In this document: positions 33,737 to 41,238 of the stretch, piece by piece | Layout: each line of letters begins with the position of its first letter | Numbering within the stretch: the stretch's first letter is position 1 | NCBI GenBank assembly: GCA_900469615.1 | Contig: UBYA01000010.1 | Span: forward strand, 218,246-282,245 | Source: Hyphomicrobiales bacterium | Lineage (GTDB): Bacteria > Pseudomonadota > Alphaproteobacteria > Rhizobiales > Rhizobiaceae | Reading direction: 5' to 3' | DNA: 64,000 nt | Translations under genes and position numbers: made by a program | The notes under the pieces: generated by a model | Databases searched by the model: none | What the model was told of the DNA's origin: nothing | What the model saw: the letters and a program-made list of their open reading frames with translations, nothing else

Positions 33737-35779
33737 GTGGCCCAAGCCGGCGACAGCGCGAATCCCCTCGTCCTCTTCATGCCCTCCGGCAAGCGCGGCC
33801 GTTTTCCGGTGGGAACGCCTGTGCTGGAAGCCGCCCGGCAGCTCGGCGTCTACGTCGAAAGCGTCTGCGGCGGCCGCGCGACCTGCGGACGCTGTCAGGT
33901 TTCCGTGCAGGAAGGTAATTTCGCCAAGCACAAGATCGTCTCGGCCAACGACCATCTTTCGCCGATCGGCCCGAAGGAGCGGCGCTATGCCGAGGTGCGC
34001 GACCTGCCCGAGGGCCGCCGCCTCTCCTGCTCCGCGCTGATCCAGGGCGATCTCGTCATCGACGTGCCGCAGGATACCGTCATCAATGCGCAAGTGGTGC
34101 GAAAGGCGGCCGACGAACGCGTCATCGCCCGCGATCCGGCCGTGCACATGTGCTATGTCGAGGTCGAAGAGCCGGATATGCACAAGCCGCTGGGGGATCT
34201 GGATCGCTTGAAGGCGGCAATCGCGGCGGATTGGAAATACGACAATCTCGAAGTGGATTTTCACCTCATTCCGCAGGTGCAGTCAATTCTGCGCAAGGGC
34301 GAATGGAAGGTGACGGCGGCGATCCATCGCGACCAGGACAACGAGCGCCCTCGCCTGATCGCGCTCTATCCCGGCCTGAAGAACGAAGCCTATGGCATTG
34401 CCTGCGATATCGGCTCGACAACCATCGCCATGCATCTTTCGTCGCTGCTATCGGGCAGAACCGTCGCATCCGCCGGCGCCTCGAACCCGCAGATCCGCTT
34501 CGGCGAGGATCTAATGAGCCGCGTCTCCTATGTGATGATGAACCCCGATGGCCGCGAGGCCATGACCAATGCGGTTCGCGAAGCCTTGAACGGCTTGATC
34601 GACAAGGTCTGCGCCGATGGCGGCGTGTCGCGCGACGATATTCTGAACGCCGTCTTCGTCGGCAACCCGATCATGCACCACCTCTTTCTCGGCATCGACC
34701 CGACCGAGCTTGGCGGCGCGCCCTTCGCGCTCGCCGTCTCGGGTGCCGTGCATCTGAAATCGGCTGAGATCGGACTGCCGATGAATGCCGGGACACGCAT
34801 CTACATGCTGCCATGCATCGCCGGCCACGTCGGCGCCGATGCCGCCGCCGCCACGCTCGCCGAGGGGCCGCATCGCCAGGACGAGATGATGCTGCTGGTC
34901 GACATCGGCACCAATGCCGAGATCGTACTCGGCAATCGCCATCGCGTCGTCGCCGCCTCCTCGCCGACCGGGCCTGCTTTCGAGGGCGCCGAGATTTCCA
35001 GCGGCCAGCGCGCGGCCCCGGGTGCGATCGAGCGGGTGCGGATCGATCCCGTGACGCTGGAGCCGCGCTATCGCGTGATCGGCATCGAGCCATGGTCGGA
35101 TGAGCCGGGCTTCGAGGACGCCGCAGCCAAGATCGGCGTGACCGGCATCTGCGGCTCCGCCATCATCGAGGTCGTGGCGGAAATGTTCCTGACCGGCATC
35201 ATCTCCGAAGATGGCGTGGTCGACGGCGCAATGGCGGCGCGCTCGCCGCGCATCCTGCAGAATGGCCGCACTTATTCCTATCTGCTGCGCGATGGCGAGC
35301 CGCGCATCACGGTTACGCAAAACGATATCCGCGCGATCCAGCTGGCCAAGGCCGCGCTCTACGCCGGCGTCAAGCTGCTGATGGACAAGCAGGGTATCGA
35401 TCACGTCGACCGCATCGGCCTTGCCGGCGCCTTCGGTACTTTCATCGATCCGAAATACGCGATGGTGCTGGGGCTTATTCCCGACTGCTCGCTCGACAAG
35501 GTGAAGGCTGTCGGCAATGCCGCCGGAACCGGCGCGCGCATGGCGCTGCTCAATCGCGGCCATCGCCGCGAGATCGAGGAAACCGTCAGGAAAATCGAGA
35601 AGATAGAGACGGCGCTTGAATCAAAGTTTCAGGAGCATTTCGTCTACGCCATGGCCTTGCCCAACAAGGTGGACAGCTTCCCGGAACTCTCCAAGGTCGT
35701 GACTCTGCCGGAGCGCAAGCAGGTTTCCGATGATGGCGGAGAAGGCGGCGGCCGCAGGCGTCGCCGCAGCCGCGAGTGA
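33737..35779 (+). CDS. RACo/RamA-like ASKHA corrinoid-activation protein with 2Fe-2S domain
   Basis: A 680-residue ATP-dependent reductive activator that returns inactive cob(II)alamin to cob(I)alamin in corrinoid methyltransferase systems. It begins with a plant-type ferredoxin domain with cysteines at 44, 50, 53 and 98 (ESVCGGRATCGRC, LSC). This is followed by a linker and a long ASKHA region (GIACDIGSTTIAMHL, VFVGNPIMHHLFLGIDPTELG, LLVDIGTNAEIVLG, GLAGAFGTFIDPKYAMVLGLIPD, NAAGTGARMALLN). The start is GTG with AAGG nine bases upstream. Architecture matches RACo (2Fe-2S) rather than RamA (C-terminal 4Fe-4S). The C-terminus ends in a Gly/Arg tail (GGEGGGRRRRRSRE). Confidence 0.92.
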   Translation: MAQAGDSANPLVLFMPSGKRGRFPVGTPVLEAARQLGVYVESVCGGRATCGRCQVSVQEGNFAKHKIVSANDHLSPIGPKERRYAEVRDLPEGRRLSCSALIQGDLVIDVPQDTVINAQVVRKAADERVIARDPAVHMCYVEVEEPDMHKPLGDLDRLKAAIAADWKYDNLEVDFHLIPQVQSILRKGEWKVTAAIHRDQDNERPRLIALYPGLKNEAYGIACDIGSTTIAMHLSSLLSGRTVASAGASNPQIRFGEDLMSRVSYVMMNPDGREAMTNAVREALNGLIDKVCADGGVSRDDILNAVFVGNPIMHHLFLGIDPTELGGAPFALAVSGAVHLKSAEIGLPMNAGTRIYMLPCIAGHVGADAAAATLAEGPHRQDEMMLLVDIGTNAEIVLGNRHRVVAASSPTGPAFEGAEISSGQRAAPGAIERVRIDPVTLEPRYRVIGIEPWSDEPGFEDAAAKIGVTGICGSAIIEVVAEMFLTGIISEDGVVDGAMAARSPRILQNGRTYSYLLRDGEPRITVTQNDIRAIQLAKAALYAGVKLLMDKQGIDHVDRIGLAGAFGTFIDPKYAMVLGLIPDCSLDKVKAVGNAAGTGARMALLNRGHRREIEETVRKIEKIETALESKFQEHFVYAMALPNKVDSFPELSKVVTLPERKQVSDDGGEGGGRRRRRSRE

Positions 35780-35797
35780 GATGCAAACGGCCGCCGT

Positions 35798-36697
35798 TCA
35801 CGCGGCCATCTTGCGTCCGATCTCGATGAAGGCCTGACGAATGCTGTCGGCCACCGCCTTCATCGGCCCCGTCATCTGCGATGCCGTCAGCAGGCGGATA
35901 TCGAATGGCGTCAGTTCCGGCAGACCTTCATTCGGACCGAGGATTTCCATATCCTCCGTGACGTAGGACCGCGGAAACGGCGCAATGGCGAGATCCGAAA
36001 CCACGGCGGCGCGCTGCGCCATCGTGTGGGCGCTGAGATAAGAGACGCGGTAGGGGCGCTTGTGCCGCTCCAGTTGCGCCATCGCCTCGGAACGCCAGAT
36101 ACAGCCCTCTTCCCAGATGGAAATAGGCAGGGGATCGCGGCGATAGGCCGTGCCGCACTTGGCGCCGGCCCAGACGAGACGCTCCGTATAGATGACCTCC
36201 CCTTCCGTCGGGAAGGGTCGCGTCGCACAGTTGATCAGCGCAAGATCAAGCCGCTGTTCCTCGATGCGCTTCTTGAGCTGGATGCTCATATCGACGACGA
36301 CATCCACCATGATGCCCGGATAGCTCTCCGAAAAATTCTTCAGGATCGTCGGCAACAATCGCTCGCCGATATCATCGGGAGCGCCGAGCCGGACCACACC
36401 GCTCAGCTCGGGCATGATGAAGCGCGACACGGCCTCGTTGGAGAGCGCCAGAATGTTGCGGGCATAGGAAAGCAGCATCTCGCCGTGCTGCGTCAGGCTC
36501 ACGGAGCGCGCATCGCGCAGAAACAGCATCACGCCGAGCTGCTCTTCCAGCTTCTTGATCTGCATCGAAACGGCCGATGGCGTGCGAAAGACGGCATCCG
36601 CGGCGGTGGAGAAATTTCCCGTCTCGGCAATCGCGACGAAGGTGCGCAGAACTTCATTGTCAAGCAACGGTATGGGCCGGCGAAACGGAGCGGTCAT
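35798..36697 (-). CDS. LysR-family transcriptional regulator
   Basis: A 299-residue LysR-type regulator. Residues 13-72 form the winged HTH (DNEVLRTFVAIAETGNFSTAADAVFRTPSAVSMQIKKLEEQLGVMLFLRDARSVSLT), and the rest is a substrate-binding-like effector domain (GVVRLGAPDDIGERLLPTILKNF, LDLALINCATRP). It converges with the activator gene and is divergent from the 81-residue gene at 36820, with a 122-base AT-rich region between them that probably holds its operator. It may control the methyl module next door or only its own neighbour; the sequence does not decide. Confidence 0.88.
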   Translation of the reverse strand: MTAPFRRPIPLLDNEVLRTFVAIAETGNFSTAADAVFRTPSAVSMQIKKLEEQLGVMLFLRDARSVSLTQHGEMLLSYARNILALSNEAVSRFIMPELSGVVRLGAPDDIGERLLPTILKNFSESYPGIMVDVVVDMSIQLKKRIEEQRLDLALINCATRPFPTEGEVIYTERLVWAGAKCGTAYRRDPLPISIWEEGCIWRSEAMAQLERHKRPYRVSYLSAHTMAQRAAVVSDLAIAPFPRSYVTEDMEILGPNEGLPELTPFDIRLLTASQMTGPMKAVADSIRQAFIEIGRKMAA

Positions 36698-36819
36698 ATC
36701 GGCTACCTTTCAATTTTTCTGATCTTAAGCACCATATCATTTCATTTGTCTGAATGTCAACGAAGCATCATATTAGCCGTAATGGAAACTCATCCAGGCA
36801 GCCGTAAGGAGTAAAAATC

Positions 36820-37065
36820 ATGGCTGGCACCGCACTCAGCGAAGCCTCTCGTCTTTTCACCCTCTTGCACGTCCGGAAAATTCAACGAATGGCCCAGCAT
36901 ACGCTGGATGAGATCGCGGCGCACTTTCCCGCGCATCTGATCGATGACGTCAATGCGCGCGGCCTTCCGCCGGATCGCACTTTGACCACCGCCGAGCGAA
37001 AGCCGGGCAAGGTGCTTTCGTTCAAGAATACTAATGGCAGCCATAAGATCTATTCGTTTGATTGA
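36820..37065 (+). CDS. 81-residue hypothetical protein
   Basis: A small soluble protein (MAGTALSEASRLFTLLHVRK, then IQRMAQHTLDEIAAHFPAHLIDDVNARGLPPD) with a strong ribosome-binding site (AAGGAG eight bases before the ATG). No family recognised. It is divergent from the LysR gene, which may regulate it. Composition looks coding: charged, mixed helix, no signal peptide. Confidence 0.65.
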   Translation: MAGTALSEASRLFTLLHVRKIQRMAQHTLDEIAAHFPAHLIDDVNARGLPPDRTLTTAERKPGKVLSFKNTNGSHKIYSFD

Positions 37066-37138
37066 TGAGTGCGCCGGATCCATATCTGCGCTCGTGGACG
37101 TGACATTTTGAGCGGTTGACACAGAAAGGAACATGGAA

Positions 37139-37345
37139 ATGACAACGATCAGTTATAGACATAGCGGCAGGTTGCCGAATGCGCTGCCGTCCGGCGATGC
37201 TTACGTGCCCTTCTTCTCGCGCATTGCCCGCCACTGGCATCAATGGCGTTCGCTTCGCGAACTTGAGTCGCTTTCCGACGACGTTCGCAAGGATCTAGGG
37301 TGGCCGGCCGCAAACGAAGGCAAAAATTCGCAGGCCATGCGATGA
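37139..37345 (+). CDS. DUF1127 small protein
   Basis: A 68-residue protein with the DUF1127 (YjiS-like) motif near its C-terminus: FFSRIARHWHQWRSLRELESLSDDVRKDLGW. Such proteins are common in rhizobia and affect phosphate or carbon and nitrogen metabolism in some species through RNA-binding partners. Two ATGs compete (37133 and 37139); I choose 37139 because AAAGGA is about eight bases before it. A terminator follows at 37368. Confidence 0.8.
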   Translation: MTTISYRHSGRLPNALPSGDAYVPFFSRIARHWHQWRSLRELESLSDDVRKDLGWPAANEGKNSQAMR

Positions 37346-37367
37346 TCGTGGCAGACCTTGAACGCGG

Positions 37368-37402
37368 AAGGCGACGCTCAACCCCAACGAGTGTCGCCTT
37401 TT
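37368..37402 (+). terminator. terminator after the DUF1127 gene
   Basis: AAGGCGACGCTC pairs with GAGTGTCGCCTT (one G-T pair) around a nine-base loop and runs into TTTT. The rest of the gap to the GlxA-type gene (to 37647) shows no further gene and presumably holds its promoter. Confidence 0.8.
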
Positions 37403-37647
37403 GAACATTCTGCTTCCAGACGCGCATTTCGATTTAATCTTGAGAACTGCCCCCATATATATTTAGCTGCTCAAGCATATTGCCTGCCTCCCCTCTACCT
37501 CCCCTTCCAGAGCCGCATTTTTCAGAGCAGGCGCAAATATCTCTTTGCGGCCGCGATTATCCATGCCAATGTCGCTAATAGACCATCGAGCCGCCGTATT
37601 TGACGCAAGGAATACGCAACGGCCCCGGAGCATGGGATTTTCACATT

Positions 37648-38667
37648 ATGAGCAAGACCCCGATCAAGACGCGTTCCCTGGTTTTCTTCCTTGTTCCGCA
37701 TTTCACCATGCTGCCGTTTTCCGCCGCGATCGAGACGCTGCGGATAGCCAATCGCATGCTGGGCTATCCCGCCTATACATGGCGGCTCGCCTCCACGGAC
37801 GGTCAGAAAGTCTATTCTTCCAGCGGCATCGGACTGGAGGTGAATTCCTCCCTCGCCGATGAGCGCCGCTATCTCGGCGGCGAGAACCGCCCGAACATGG
37901 TGCTGGTCTGTTCCGGCATCTATGTCGAGGAGTTCCACAACAAATCGGTCAATGCCTGGCTGCGCGAGACGTATAATCGCGGCGTCGCGGTCGGCAGCCT
38001 CTGTACGGGCGCCCATGTGCTTGCCCAGGCCGGCCTGTTGAACGGCAAGCGCTGCGCGATCCATTGGGAGAACCTGCCGGGTTTCTCGGAGACCTTCCCG
38101 CAGGCGGAGGTCTATGCCGATCTCTACGAGGTCGACAGCAATATCTACACCTGCGCCGGCGGAACGGCCTCGCTCGACATGATGCTGAACCTGATCGGCC
38201 AGGATTTTGGTGAAAACCTCGTCAATCGCGTCTGCGAGCAGCAGCTGACCGATCGTGTCCGCAGCCCGCACGATCGCCAGCGCCTGCCGCTGCGGGCCCG
38301 CCTGGGCGTGCAGAACGCCAAGGTCCTCTCGATCATCGAGTTGATGGAAAGCAACCTTGCCGAACCGCTGTCGCTTCTGGAAATCGCCGACGACGCCGGT
38401 CTGTCGCGCCGCCAGATCGAACGACTTTTCCGGCAGGAGATGGGCCGCTCGCCGGCCCGCTACTACCTCGAAATCCGGCTGGATCGCGCCCGTCACCTGC
38501 TCGTGCAGTCCTCCATGCCGGTCGTGGAAGTGGCGGTCGCCTGCGGCTTCGTATCCGCGTCGCATTTCTCCAAGTGTTATCGCGAATTGTACAACCGATC
38601 GCCACAGCAGGAGCGCGCCGAGCGCAAGCTCACGATGTCGACGAACCGAACCGGCATCGTCGTCTGA
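37648..38667 (+). CDS. GlxA-family AraC-type regulator (GbdR-like)
   Basis: A 339-residue regulator with an N-terminal DJ-1/PfpI-like domain (SLVFFLVPHFTMLPFSAAIETLRIANRML, VGSLCTGAHVLAQAGLLNGKRCAIHWEN) and a C-terminal AraC HTH (LSLLEIADDAGLSRRQIERLFRQEMGRSPARYYLEIRLDRARHLL, VAVACGFVSASHFSKCYRELYNRSP). The architecture is that of GbdR, the glycine betaine-responsive activator of Pseudomonas, and of related regulators for carnitine and choline. With a betaine transporter and demethylation genes nearby, a quaternary-amine ligand is a fair guess. The frame extends to 37600 only with a TTG; the ATG at 37648 is chosen. Confidence 0.85.
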   Translation: MSKTPIKTRSLVFFLVPHFTMLPFSAAIETLRIANRMLGYPAYTWRLASTDGQKVYSSSGIGLEVNSSLADERRYLGGENRPNMVLVCSGIYVEEFHNKSVNAWLRETYNRGVAVGSLCTGAHVLAQAGLLNGKRCAIHWENLPGFSETFPQAEVYADLYEVDSNIYTCAGGTASLDMMLNLIGQDFGENLVNRVCEQQLTDRVRSPHDRQRLPLRARLGVQNAKVLSIIELMESNLAEPLSLLEIADDAGLSRRQIERLFRQEMGRSPARYYLEIRLDRARHLLVQSSMPVVEVAVACGFVSASHFSKCYRELYNRSPQQERAERKLTMSTNRTGIVV

Positions 38668-38705
38668 GACGGGAAACAAGGCAATCAGATCGAGGAAGGG
38701 GCGGC

Positions 38706-40037
38706 CTATTCGGCCGCCTCTTCCGTCATCTTGAAGTCGGAAAAGACCTGATTGCGGCCATTGTGCTTGGCCATGTAGAGGAACTGGTCGGCAGCGTTGA
38801 GATAATTGTCGAAGGATTCATATCCGCCGATTTCGGCCACGCCGATGGAAACCGTTACCGACAGCTCCTCGTCGTCGGCATGAACCTTCAGATCCGCCAG
38901 ACTGAGGCGAACCTCGTCGCACAGCATGGTTGCGGCGCGCGAATCCATTTCCGTGAAAAGAATGGCGAACTCCTCGCCTCCGAGGCGGGAAAGCAGATTG
39001 TCGGTGCCATCCAGAAGCTCATGAAGCCTGCCGGCAACGGCTTTCAGCACCTGATCGCCGATCTCATGCCCATAAGTGTCGTTCAGATTCTTGAAATGGT
39101 CGATATCGAGAATCGCAACCGAGCTCGGACGCCGGCGGCGCAGACACTCGTTCACCAGCCGCGGGCCGTGATCGTAGAAATAGCGCCTGTTATAGAGACC
39201 CGTCAGATAGTCGCTCGCCGCCGCCGCACGCAACTGCTTCAGTTGCGACAATGTCTCGACATTCAATGCGATGCGGCATTGCAGTTCTTCCGGGACGAAG
39301 GGGCGATAGATGAAGTCGCTGGCGCCCGCCTTCAGAAAGGTCGCAGACAGCAAACGATCGTTGGAAGATGAAATGCCGATGATCCGCATCCGGTCCGAGC
39401 CGAAGCGATGACGAATGCGGCGTGTCAGCTCATGGCCGTTCATGTCCGGCATGTTATAGTCGGTAACGACCACCTCGATATCGTCGAACGCTTCGAGCAT
39501 CGCCAAAGCTTCGACACCCGTGCCGGCTTCTGCGACCTTGAACTGCTGGGCGTGAAGCAGATCCGTCAGCATCTGCCGGGCTGACGGCACATCATCCACA
39601 ACCAGAACGCGCGTCGATCGGTTGGCGATGGCACGCCTGACGGACGAAACAAGATTGTCGAGCGCAAACTCGCCATCCTTGAGCACATAGTCGACGACGC
39701 TGCGCTCCATGATGCGGTTGCGCGTCGTCATATCGAACGATGCCGTAAAAACGATCGTCGGAATGCCGTGGGCGACGGCGACGTCCAGCGCCTCTCCATG
39801 AGCGGCGTCGGGGAGGTTGAGGTCGATCACCGCCATGGTGAAGCTGAGACTTGCATCGGCCAGCGCCATGTTCAGCATCTTCAGCGAGGAGCAGTGGATG
39901 ACGGCAAGCCCGAGCTCGGTTTCGAACCGGTGCGACAGCACGGCCGAAAACATGCGTGAATCCTCGACCAGAAGTATCTTCTGGCTGCCGTTGCGATGGC
40001 CAACGCCACCGCTAAGGGATCCCGCATGCAGTACCAT
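38706..40037 (-). CDS. PleD-like diguanylate cyclase with two receiver domains
   Basis: A 443-residue cytoplasmic response regulator. REC1 (residues 15-130) has the acceptor in MAVIDLNLP, REC2 (about 140-260) has VVVTDYNMPDMNG, and the GGDEF domain (about 275-435) has SDYLTGLYNRRYF, ILDIDHFKNLNDTYGHEIGDQVL and the active motif LGGEEFAIL. The domain order equals that of PleD. The usual product-inhibition RxxD before GGEEF is missing (the stretch reads DGTDNLLSR), so feedback by c-di-GMP through that site is unlikely. The next gene upstream on the same strand encodes a related double-receiver protein. Confidence 0.92.
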   Translation of the reverse strand: MVLHAGSLSGGVGHRNGSQKILLVEDSRMFSAVLSHRFETELGLAVIHCSSLKMLNMALADASLSFTMAVIDLNLPDAAHGEALDVAVAHGIPTIVFTASFDMTTRNRIMERSVVDYVLKDGEFALDNLVSSVRRAIANRSTRVLVVDDVPSARQMLTDLLHAQQFKVAEAGTGVEALAMLEAFDDIEVVVTDYNMPDMNGHELTRRIRHRFGSDRMRIIGISSSNDRLLSATFLKAGASDFIYRPFVPEELQCRIALNVETLSQLKQLRAAAASDYLTGLYNRRYFYDHGPRLVNECLRRRRPSSVAILDIDHFKNLNDTYGHEIGDQVLKAVAGRLHELLDGTDNLLSRLGGEEFAILFTEMDSRAATMLCDEVRLSLADLKVHADDEELSVTVSIGVAEIGGYESFDNYLNAADQFLYMAKHNGRNQVFSDFKMTEEAAE

Positions 40038-40225
40038 TTCCCTTCAATTCCTCCCGCATCCCCGGATGCATGAATATTCAGTCAATCGCAGGCCTGCCTA
40101 AACCGTCTTTCCCGCCATCCTGAACAGGATTCGTGAAAAAATTGGAACCATAGATTGCGGAGATTTACATAAAAATGATTTTTCCTCACATTTCCCGACG
40201 TCGACCTTAGCCAACTGCGCAGGAA

Positions 40226-41056
40226 CTAGGCGACGTCTCTGACCTGACGCGCCGCCCGGATCTGTAGCAGGGTATCGAGATTTTGATTCACGCGGCAGTA
40301 GAATTCCTCATCGATGAACGGCCGCAGGATGAAATCGTTGCCGCCCGCCTTGAGAAAGCGGGCCGAGAGCAGCCGGTTGCTGGATGAGGAGACGCCGATG
40401 ATGCGCAGCTCGTGCGAGCCGGTTGTGGAGCGAATGCGCCGCGTCAGCTCGAAGCCGTCCATGTCGGGCATATTGTAATCCGTGACCATGAGGCCGATAT
40501 CCGGATTGGCTTTCAGGATTTCGAGCGCCTTGGCGCCGCTCTCCGCGACGCTGACACGGAAATTATAACGCTTCAGCCGGCTCGACAGCAGGGCGCGCGC
40601 CGTCGCGCTGTCGTCGACGATCAGGACGTGATGACGATGATTGGTCAGGAACCGGCAGATCGACTCCGCCAGCATGTCGACCGCAAACACGTTGTCCTTG
40701 AGAATATAATCCACCACGTCCTTGGCGATCAGTTCGTCGCGCATGCCTTCCAGAAAGGTGCCGGTAAAAGCGATCGTGGGGATGCTGAGGTCAAGCAGAT
40801 AGGCCAGGGCCTCTCCTTTTTCGGCCCCGGGCAGATTCATGTTCGAGATCGCCAGCTTGATCGGCTCAGACGACTTGTCGTATGCGAGTTGCAATTCCTC
40901 GAAAGTGCGGCAAATCTCGACATCGATGTCCAGAAGCTCCTTCAGCCTCGCGCCGATCATCGACGTAAAGAGATTGGAATCCTCGACGAGCAGAATGCGC
41001 GGCCCGGCGAGCGACGCACCGGAATATTGCATTCCGGAAACACCCAGAAATGGCAT
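40226..41056 (-). CDS. tandem-receiver response regulator without output domain
   Basis: A 276-residue protein made of two receiver domains only. REC2 keeps its acceptor aspartate (LMVTDYNMPDMDG), while REC1 has asparagine at the acceptor position (LAISNMNLP), though its acidic pair (VED), threonine (AFTGT) and lysine (YILKD) are kept. It is similar in sequence to the two receivers of the neighbouring diguanylate cyclase, which suggests duplication with loss of GGDEF. It may compete for phosphate or bind the same partner kinase. The gap of 188 bases between the two genes holds no other gene. Confidence 0.9.
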   Translation of the reverse strand: MPFLGVSGMQYSGASLAGPRILLVEDSNLFTSMIGARLKELLDIDVEICRTFEELQLAYDKSSEPIKLAISNMNLPGAEKGEALAYLLDLSIPTIAFTGTFLEGMRDELIAKDVVDYILKDNVFAVDMLAESICRFLTNHRHHVLIVDDSATARALLSSRLKRYNFRVSVAESGAKALEILKANPDIGLMVTDYNMPDMDGFELTRRIRSTTGSHELRIIGVSSSSNRLLSARFLKAGGNDFILRPFIDEEFYCRVNQNLDTLLQIRAARQVRDVA

Positions 41057-41238
41057 AATGAAAACCTGTTTTGAAAAATCATCCCCTCGATAATCTTTCT
41101 AGAACAAAGGCTTTGCGTATTTGTTAAGCCGACTGGTTTCCCGGAGATGAAGAGATGGCCGCGCGCTGGCAGGCGTGCTTTCGCGCCGCATGCCTCCCCG
41201 TTCGCGATGGTCACACAAGCGCCTTCACCGGCCCCTGA

